A DNA stretch of 64,000 bases from CAWBVG01 sp963792175. Lineage in GTDB: Bacteria > Acidobacteriota > Vicinamibacteria > Vicinamibacterales > CAVVIG01. The notes below the pieces were generated by a model. The model was given only the letters and a program-made list of their open reading frames with translations. It did no database searches and was not told the origin of the DNA. Shown here piece after piece: positions 57,745-64,000 of the stretch. The stretch covers positions 13,758 through 77,757 of the forward strand of contig CAWBVG010000015.1 in assembly GCA_963792175.1 (NCBI GenBank), in the 5' to 3' direction. Numbering within the stretch: position 1 is the stretch's first letter; every line of letters starts with the position of its first letter. The translations under genes were made by a program, and so were the position numbers.

Positions 57745-60474
57745 TCAGACCTTGTAGGCGTCGGCAGCGGGCCGCAGCGGTCGATCGAACCAGAGCGGAC
57801 GTCTGAGCCCGCCGGGGCCGGGAGCGGGACGCGTCATCGCGAGCCACTCCTTGTAGACCTCGTGCGCCTTCGCGGTGTCGACGAAGATATCGCCGTAGTG
57901 GTCGCCGGGACCGGCCTTCTCGAGCGTGACGCGCTGGTGCCAGCAGTGCATGCCGCTGACCGGGTCGGGCTGCACCGGAAACGTCAGGTTCTGGTGGACG
58001 CCGACTTCGCTCCACCAGATGCGCGAGCTGTCGGGATCCGTGCTCGCGAACGGCTGCGCGCCGTGCACCTGCGACACTTTGTAGCCCGTGCCTTGCGCGG
58101 TCGATGGTGACGAGCGCCGAGGCGTTGCGATTGCCCATCTCCTCGTGCAGACGCCAGCGGCCCAGGTGATGCGACATGCCGAGCACGCCCGGGCGGATGC
58201 CTTCGGTGACCCAGGCGCGCGTGACGAAGTAGCCGATGCGCGTCCGCACCTTGACCAGATCGCCGGTCTCGACGCCGTAGCGCCGCGCGTCGGCGGTCGC
58301 GATCCACAGCGGGTTGTCGTGTGAGATCTCGTAGAGCCACTTCACCGGCGATCGCGTGTGAACCAGCGTCGGCAGCCGGAAATTCGGCAGCAGATCGAAC
58401 TCCCCGTCGTCGCGCTTGATGTCGCGCCAATGCACGTGGCCGGGGACGTAGCGCGGGACCGCGTGTTCCGGCCAGCCCCAGTCGACCAGCGTCTGCGAGA
58501 AGAACTCGAGCCGGCGTGACGGCGTCGAGAAGCCGGCGAGTGCGAGCGCCGTCCACGATCACGCCGATCGGCTTGCCGTCTTTGAGGACTTGCTCGCTGT
58601 CGCGATCGAACGACGCGCCGGCCAACGCGTCGGCGTCGAGCGGCGCCTTGTAGGGCGCATAGACGTGGTCCTTCACCTTGAACACGCCGTACTTGCGCAT
58701 GTAGGCGAGCGGCGTCAGCTGCTCCTGGGCGGCGGCTTCGGGAAGACCCGGGACCGAGTTCTCGAACATCCACCCGTAGTACTCGTCCATCGTCACCGGC
58801 TGGCCCGGGCGGTACGGCGACTCGAAATGCTGCCGGATGCCGAGCGCGCCGTCGGGGTCGATGCGCCAGGTCAGCGCCGCCCAGAACTCGCTCTCCTCCC
58901 ACACCTCGCCCGGATTGGCCTCATAGGTGGCGTTGATACGTTCGCCGCGCTTCTCGCGCGCGACGCGCAGCACCGGCTGACGGAACCCGAGCCACTGCGC
59001 GGCGTGCGTTTCCTGGCTCATCGTGTCGTGGCGTTCCGTGCCCAGGCCCATCGGCAGGATGTAGTCGGCAAACCAGGCGGTTTCGCTCCACGTCGGCGTC
59101 AGCGCGACGTGCAGTCCGATCTTGTCGCGATCGGTGAGCATCTCCATCCAGGAGAAGCCGTCGGGATTCGTCCACACCGGGTTGTAGACGCGGGTGAAGT
59201 AGACGTCGAGTCTGCCGCGGTTTTCCTTGAGGAAATGCGGGAGCAGGAAGCTCATCTCGAAAAGGCCAACGGGTATTCGCGCGGGAACAGCAGCTCGTTC
59301 CAGTAGTCGGGCGGCGGCGGCGTCGTCGGATGCTTCGGGACGAACTTGTTCGAGAGGTGAAGGCCGACGCCGCCCTTGGTGCCGACCGATCCGGTGAGCA
59401 CGACCAGCAGATAGAGGCAGCGCGTGATCTGCCAGCCCCACAGATTGCCGGCGGCGGCCGACCGCCAGTTGTGCGTGCTGAAGGTGCCGCGCGCGCGTCC
59501 GATGGCACGCGCGGCCTCGACAATCCGCGCGGCGTCGACGCCGGTTTCTTCGGCGGCAAAAGCCGGCGTGAATGGCGCGTACAGTTCTTTCAGCGCGACG
59601 ATGAAGTGGTCGAACGTCACCGGAAGCTCGGGTCGTGCCGCGCGAAGATAACCGCGCCAGTCGACCCAGGTGCGGACGAACTCGCGGTCGTAGAGCTCTT
59701 CGTCGAGCAGCACCTTGACCATCGCCAGCAGAAGCGCCCCTTCGGTTCCCGAATAGGCGGGCAGCCACACATCCGCCTTCGCCGACGTGTTCGACAGGCG
59801 CGGATCGATGACGATCAGCGTCGCGCCGTTGGTCTGGCCTTCGATGATGCGCTGCGCGTGCGGGTTGAAGTAGTGGCCGGTTTCGAGATGCGACGACAGC
59901 AGCAGGATCGTCTGCGCGTTGGCGTAGTCGGGCGACGGCCGATCGTTGCCGCACCACAGAAAGTGTCCGAGCCGCGCAGACGACGAGCAGACGTTGGTGT
60001 GGCTGTTGTGCCCGTCCAGACCCCAGGCCTGCAGGACGCGGTTGGCGTAGCCGTCCTCGCCCGGCCGGCCGACGTGGTACATGATTTCGTGGCGCCGGTT
60101 TTCGAGGATCGCCTTGCGGATGCGTCCGCCGATATCGGCGAGCGCCTCATCCCATGACACCTGCCGCCACTTGCCAGATCCTCGATCACCATCGCGGCAC
60201 AGGGGATACAGAATCCGATCGGGATCCTCGAGCTGGTTGGGCGTGACAACGCCCTTCGCGCAGGTCCGGCCGCGGCTGCCGGGATGAAGCGGGTTGCCCT
60301 CGATCTTGCGGACGGTCAGTTGTTCCTTATCGACGTAGGCGAGGATGCCGCAGGCCGATTCGCAGTTGAAGCAGACGCTGGGAATGATCCAGTAGTGCCG
60401 GCGGTTTCTTCGGCCAGCTCGTGGATTCGAAATCCACGTAGTCGTCCCACGTCGCGGGATCCGGGTGCGATCAT
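57745..60474 (-). CDS. Molybdopterin oxidoreductase catalytic subunit, CISM family (frameshifted)
   Basis: About 900 residues of the DMSO-reductase superfamily. N-terminal [4Fe-4S] site: C-F-N-C-E-S-A-C-G (CxxCxxxC) then G-R-T-C-A-K-G. Further: V-G-R-P-G-E-D-G-Y, the metal-ligand region H-T-N-V-C-S-S-S-A-R (Cys candidate for Mo/W), D-P-R-L-S-N-T-S-A-K-A-D-V-W-L, S-V-G-T-K-G-G-V-G and the C-terminal cofactor domain with T-R-I-G-Y. Frame changes near 60420, 60180, 59255, 58530 and 58095. The N-terminus W-D-D-Y-V-D-F-E-S-T-S-W-P-K-K-P has no clear Tat motif. The partner is the FeS/NrfD fusion upstream. The substrate cannot be read; polysulfide, thiosulfate or tetrathionate reductase-like is the best context guess. 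Confidence 0.85.
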
Positions 60475-60635
60475 CGAAGAATCTAAGGATGTAAGGATGT
60501 AAGGATTAAGGATGCAAGGACCTGAGGATGTAAGGATCTGAGGATGTTCGGAAGGGAATGGTTCTCGACCGCGCTAGCACCAACATCCTCACTTCCTTAG
60601 ATCTCACTTCCTTAGATCCTTAGATTCTTACATCC
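60475..60635. repeat. Inverted TAAGGATG-word arrays between two respiratory genes
   Basis: 60476-60546 is a run of words CTAAGGATG, TAAGGATG, TAAGGATT, AAGGATG, CTGAGGATG. After a 44-base non-repeated loop, 60591-60635 carries the complementary words ACATCCTCACTTCCTTAG and CCTTAGATTCTTACATCC. The two arms can pair imperfectly into a long hairpin. It fills the whole gap between the FeS/NrfD fusion stop and the molybdoenzyme start, so it may set their relative expression. Confidence 0.78.
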
Positions 60636-62155
60636 TCAGGAGAGCGGAACGCTCTGGCCCGCTTCGACCCAGATGTATTCCCAGGCAAAACTGCCGGCAA
60701 GTGCGAGACCGGCCGCGAGCGCGACCGCAGCCGGCATCCCGCTCCACAGGGCCCCGACGATGGCCGACATGGCAGCGGTGCCGATGGCGCCGCCCCAGAA
60801 CAGCTTCGCGAATGGGCCGCGGCGGATGGCGTGAACGGCGAGCTGGTGGTGCCGCGTGGGACTCCGCATCACGAGATACTCGAACGCGACGAGGGCCAGA
60901 TGCGCCAGCATCGCGACGACCAGCGTGACCGCAAGCGTGGCCACGACGCCCGGGGCGGCTGTCACGCCCGGCACGAGCGATGCGAGGAGCAGCACTGCGC
61001 ACCCTTCGACGATAGCCTGCGCCAGCAGGTCGACGGTCGACTGCGGACCCTGCCACAGATCGCGCGCCAGGCCCTGCTTGAACAGAAAGCCGGTGTAGCA
61101 GGTTGTCAGCAACGACACGATCACGAGAGGCCAGAACAGCCACGCGAGAAGCCACGGCGGGCCGACGATCGCCGCGCCGAGCCACAACGTTGTCAGGAGC
61201 CCTTGCGCGGTCAGGAAATAGGCGCCCCACACCAGCCACGAGCGCCAGTTCGGGCGGACGAGGATGTAGAAGAAGCGTTCGGGCCGCTCCAGGTCGGCGA
61301 CGAGAAGCACCGTCGTGACGAGGAGGAACACCAGCGAAATCGCCGGGCCCACCACCGTCGTCAGCGTTGTCCGATCGCCGCTGGCGAACGGCAGCAGAAG
61401 GCTGACCAGCATCGTGCCGGTCGCGATGCCTTTCGTCAGCAGGTAGAGCGCCATGTCGAGGCCCCACGGCTTCACGTGCGGCGTGTCGTAGTCGACGCGC
61501 GGCGCGCCGGGTTGGAGCGGATCCGCCGCCGGCGATCCCAGCGGGCGCAGCAGCACCTGGCCTTCCTTGTAGATGAACGGGCGCGTCGCCGCTTCCGGGC
61601 GGATGACGCTATCGTCAGCGCCGAGATAGAAGACCTTCGGCAGCGTGCCCTTCTCCGGCTTGCGGACCTGCATCGCTTCCATCTGCGCGATCTTCGCGAC
61701 CTCGCTCGACGGATCGTCGAGGTCGCCGAAGATGCGGCATTCGGTCGGGCACACGCTGACACACGCCGGCAGCAGCTGGTTCTCCACGCGGTTCGCGCAG
61801 AAGTTGCATTTCTCGGCGGTATGCGTATTCGGATCGATGAACAGCTGATCGTACGGGCAGGCCACCATGCAGGCGCGGCAGCCGATGCAGGAGTCGCCGT
61901 GCAGATCGACGATGCCGTCGCGCCGGCGGTAGAGCGCGTTGGTCGGACAGATCCGCGCGCACGGCGCGTCGTCGCACTGATTGCAGAGGACGGGAAAAAG
62001 AATCGGCGGGTGTCGGGGAAGGTGCCTTTCTCGACGGTCTTGACCCAACAGCGATTGACGCCGATCGGAATCTCGTGTTCGGCTTTGCAGGCGATCGTGC
62101 ACGCGTGACACCCGATGCACTTGCGAAGGTCGATGGCGAACCCGTAGTTGGGCAT
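60636..62155 (-). CDS. Fusion of four-cluster ferredoxin subunit (PsrB/NrfC-like) and NrfD/PsrC-like membrane anchor, left copy
   Basis: About 505 residues. Residues 1-190 form the electron-transfer part with four [4Fe-4S] sets: C-I-G-C-H-A-C-T-I-A-C, C-N-Q-C-D-D-A-P-C, C-I-G-C-R-A-C-M-V-A-C-P and C-N-F-C-A-N-R with C-V-S-V-C-P-T-E-C. Residues 260-500 are the quinol-linked anchor with eight or nine helices (D-M-A-L-Y-L-L-T-K-G-I-A-T-G, W-R-S-W-L-V-W-G-A-Y-F-L-T-A-Q-G). In most organisms these are two genes. One frame change near 62010. A TATATT box lies 11 bases before ATG 62155 with no ribosome-binding site. It transfers electrons between the quinone pool and the molybdoenzyme downstream. 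Confidence 0.9.
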
Positions 62156-62166
62156 GCGGGGCGGCG

Positions 62167-62172
62167 AATATA
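62167..62172 (-). promoter_or_regulatory. Candidate -10 box (TATATT) of the left fusion gene
   Basis: On the minus strand TATATT stands 11 bases before the ATG at 62155. It aligns with TATAGT before the divergent paralogue, within a conserved block that starts at GGATCC and includes GTCGCGCGGGCGATT in both copies. Confidence 0.45.
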
Positions 62173-62215
62173 CCACGCACACCGAATCGCCCGCGCGACG
62201 GGGATCCGACCAAGT

Positions 62216-62392
62216 GGCGCGCGAGGAGCTTACGAAGATCGATCGCCCTGGCTGTGGAATGCTCGAGGCGAAGCGGATGTTGTCGGCCGTCCGCGCGCCT
62301 CAATCAGCGTACAGGCCGACAACATCAGGTTGGCCCCTCGGGCATTTCCAGGCCGCCAGGACGATCGATCTTCGTGAAGCTCCTCACGCGCC
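62216..62392. repeat. Long imperfect inverted repeat in the centre of a divergent gene duplication
   Basis: Left arm 62216-62290 pairs with right arm 62311-62392 at roughly 85 percent, including AGGAGCTT, ACGAAGATCGATCG and GATGTTGTCGGCC blocks. The loop is about 20 bases. Homology continues outward through the promoter segments and into the two paralogous genes, so the repeat is the middle of a 3.3-kb inverted duplication. The conserved blocks may be operators for a shared regulator. Confidence 0.8.
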
Positions 62393-62442
62393 AGAGACTT
62401 GAACGGATCCACGTCGCGCGGGCGATTGTGTGTAACGCGTGG

Positions 62443-62448
62443 TATAGT
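62443..62448 (+). promoter_or_regulatory. Candidate -10 box (TATAGT) of the right fusion gene
   Basis: TATAGT lies ten bases before ATG 62459, again without a ribosome-binding site, and is the mirror copy of the box at 62167-62172. Confidence 0.45.
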
Positions 62449-62458
62449 CGCGCGCCGC

Positions 62459-64000
62459 ATGCCGAACTACGGGTTCGCCATCGATCTTCGAAAATGCATC
62501 GGGTGTCACGCGTGCTCCATCGCCTGTAAGGCCGAACATCAGATCCCGATCGGGGTCAATCGATGTTGGGTCAAGACCGTCGAGAAAGACACCTTCCCCA
62601 ACACCCGCCGATTTTTCTTCCCGGTCCTCTGCAATCAATGCGACGACGCGCCGTGCATGAGCATCTGTCCGACGAACGCGCTGTTCAAGCGTCGCGACGG
62701 GATCGTCGATCTTCACGGCGACTCGTGCATCGGCTGCCGCGCGTGCATGGTCGCCTGTCCGTCCGATCAGCTCTTCATCGATCCGAACACTCACACGGCT
62801 GAGAAATGCAACTTCTGCGCGAACCGCGTCGAGAACGAGTTGCTGCCGGCGTGTGTGAGCGTGTGCCCGACCGAATGCCGCATCTTCGGCGATCTGGACG
62901 ACCCGACGAGCGAGGTCGCGCAGATCGCAAGCGCGAAGCGACCTCGGTCCGCAAGCCGAGAAGGGGACGAAGCCGAAGGTCTTCTACATCGGTGCCGAAG
63001 AGAGCGCGATTCAGCCGGAGATCGCCACTCGGCCGTTCATCTACAAGGAAGGCCAGGTGCTGCTGCGCCCGCTGGCGTCGCCCGGCGCCGGATCCGCAGC
63101 GGCCCGGCGACGCGCGTGTGGACTACGACACTCCGCACGTGAAGCCCTGGGGCCTCGACATGGCGATTTACCTGCTGACCAAGGGCATCGCCACCGGCGC
63201 GATGCTGCTGTCGGCGTTGCTCTGCCTTCGTCTGCGGCGATCATTCGCCGCTGACGACGTCGTCGGCCCGGCGCATCTCGCTCGTCTTTCTCATCGTCAC
63301 CGCCGGCGATTCTCGTCGCCGATCTCGAACGGCCCGAACGCTTCTACTACATCCTCGTGCGCCCGAACTGGCGGTCGTGGATGGTCTGGGGCGCGTATTT
63401 CCTGACCGCGCAAGGCGCGATCGCCGACGCTGTGGATCGGCGCGGGCTGGTTCGGCTTCGCGCCGTGCTGCGCGTGCTGCGCTGGCCGGCGGTGGTCGTG
63501 TCGATGCTGACGACGTGCTACACCGGATTCCTGTTCGCGCAGGGGCTCGCGCGCGATCTGTGGCAGGGCCCGCAGTCGACGATCGACCTGCTCGCGCAGG
63601 CGATCGTCGAAGGCGCGGCGGTGTTGCTCCTCGCGTCCTGGTGCCGAGCGTCGACGCGGCCGCGTCTCGTCGCGGCGCTCGGGCTGACGTTGGTCGGCGC
63701 GATGATCGTCCACCTCGGCCTCATCGCGTTCGAGAATCTGTGCTCCGAGTCCCACCCGCCACCACGAGCTCGCCGTCGCCGCCATCAGCCGCGGCCCGTT
63801 CGCGCGGCTGTTCTGGGGCGGCGCGATCGCGCGCCGGCCTGTCGCCTATCGCGGGCTGTGGTCGCGGCTTGCCGCGCCGCGGTCGCGCGCGCCGGGGCGC
63901 TCCTCGCACTCGCCGGCAGGTTCGCATGGGATACATCTGGGTCGAGGCGGGACAGAGCGTGCCGTTGTCATGGCAGAGTTCCGGTCAGCATCCGGATCCC
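62459..64000 (+). CDS. Fusion of four-cluster ferredoxin subunit and NrfD/PsrC-like anchor, right copy (frameshifted, runs off window)
   Basis: Divergent paralogue of the left fusion. The ferredoxin part is clean and nearly the same protein (C-I-G-C-H-A-C-S-I-A-C through C-V-S-V-C-P-T-E-C), with differences that are mostly synonymous at DNA level. From 62930 on, frame changes are frequent (near 62935, 63085, 63235, 63310, 63420, 63470, 63640, 63735, 63830), yet W-R-S-W-M-V-W-G-A-Y-F-L-T-A-Q-G, T-C-Y-T-G-F-L-F-A-Q-G-L-A-R-D and I-W-V-E-A-G-Q-S-V-P-L-S can all be read in order. It continues past the point where the left copy stops. A second molybdoenzyme gene may follow outside the window. Confidence 0.82.

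Noticed and set aside
60476..60635. Word arrays as a CRISPR array
   Set aside because: Units are 7-11 bases, imperfect and without spacers; no cas genes are present.
62155..64000. Right half of the divergent duplication as a fold-back read artefact at a contig end
   Set aside because: The two copies differ by many third-position changes and a few conservative amino-acid changes, a pattern made by evolution and not by reading the same molecule twice. The dense indels of the right copy do show low sequence quality.

Overview
The window is GC-rich bacterial chromosomal DNA that most resembles an Acidobacteriota genome of the Vicinamibacteria/Luteitalea kind. This is an inference from gene content: several secreted peptidases (M14, M20, M28), CocE/NonD hydrolase, carboxypeptidase-regulatory-like proteins, a DUF1800-DUF1501 pair, tandem PYROXD2-like flavoproteins, a PEP-CTERM protein and an ECF sigma/NrsF pair. 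No rRNA, tRNA, CRISPR array, phage or classical insertion sequence was seen. About half of the genes are interrupted by one or more small frame changes although the protein families stay readable across the breaks. That looks like unpolished long-read sequence rather than mass pseudogenisation, so most broken genes are given here as single CDS with the breaks noted.

Layout. 1-4.6 kb: alpha/beta hydrolase, M28 peptidase, small membrane protein, SixA-like phosphatase. 4.6-12.2 kb: poly-G and word-repeat region, outer-membrane barrel, PEP-CTERM protein overlapping a PKD/HExxH metallopeptidase-like exoprotein, a tyrosine-phosphatase-like protein, a glycine-zipper protein. 12.2-17.1 kb: M14 peptidase and CocE hydrolase. 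17.1-20.9 kb: glycine oxidase-like gene, pterin dehydratase and MerR regulator, convergent with D-threonine aldolase plus a bacterial-microcompartment shell protein. 20.9-24.9 kb: DUF1800/DUF1501 pair and an acetyltransferase. 24.8-34 kb: two carboxypeptidase-regulatory-like proteins behind a second M14 peptidase, M20 amidohydrolase, a Tat-tagged HAD protein and a small gene bracketed by inverted repeats. 34-43.3 kb: SDR-like protein, PruA with two tandem flavoproteins, amidohydrolase, GcvT-like protein, ECF sigma factor. 43.3-56.1 kb: NrsF-like anti-sigma with a decayed partial duplicate, Rieske oxygenase, APC permease, threonine dehydratase, PilT, DUF2461, DinB, aldehyde dehydrogenase, AstE/AspA-like deacylase, rhodanese, TauE/SafE with DUF1634. 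56.1-64 kb: repeat palindrome, small metalloprotease, XRE regulator, a molybdopterin oxidoreductase, and two divergent paralogous fusion genes joining a four-cluster ferredoxin subunit to an NrfD/PsrC membrane anchor.

How the genes may work together (inference). The right end looks like a sulfur-linked respiratory region: rhodanese, sulfite-exporter-type TauE/SafE, molybdoenzyme catalytic subunit, electron-transfer/anchor fusion. The middle is rich in glycine, threonine and methylamine chemistry: glycine oxidase, D-threonine aldolase, threonine dehydratase, GcvT-like folate protein, Rieske oxygenase, betaine-aldehyde-type dehydrogenase, amino-acid permease.

The most unusual layer is not a gene. 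Many gaps, and at least three coding regions, contain arrays of short repeated 'words' of about 7-11 nt. The word differs from place to place, but the arrays often come as inverted pairs. One family is dispersed (4003-4031, 33541-33561, 33933-33961) and brackets a small ORF with perfect 21-bp inverted repeats. Arrays of one CAGGACGG-type word lie in frame inside two unrelated enzymes as D-G-Q-D-G-rich linkers.
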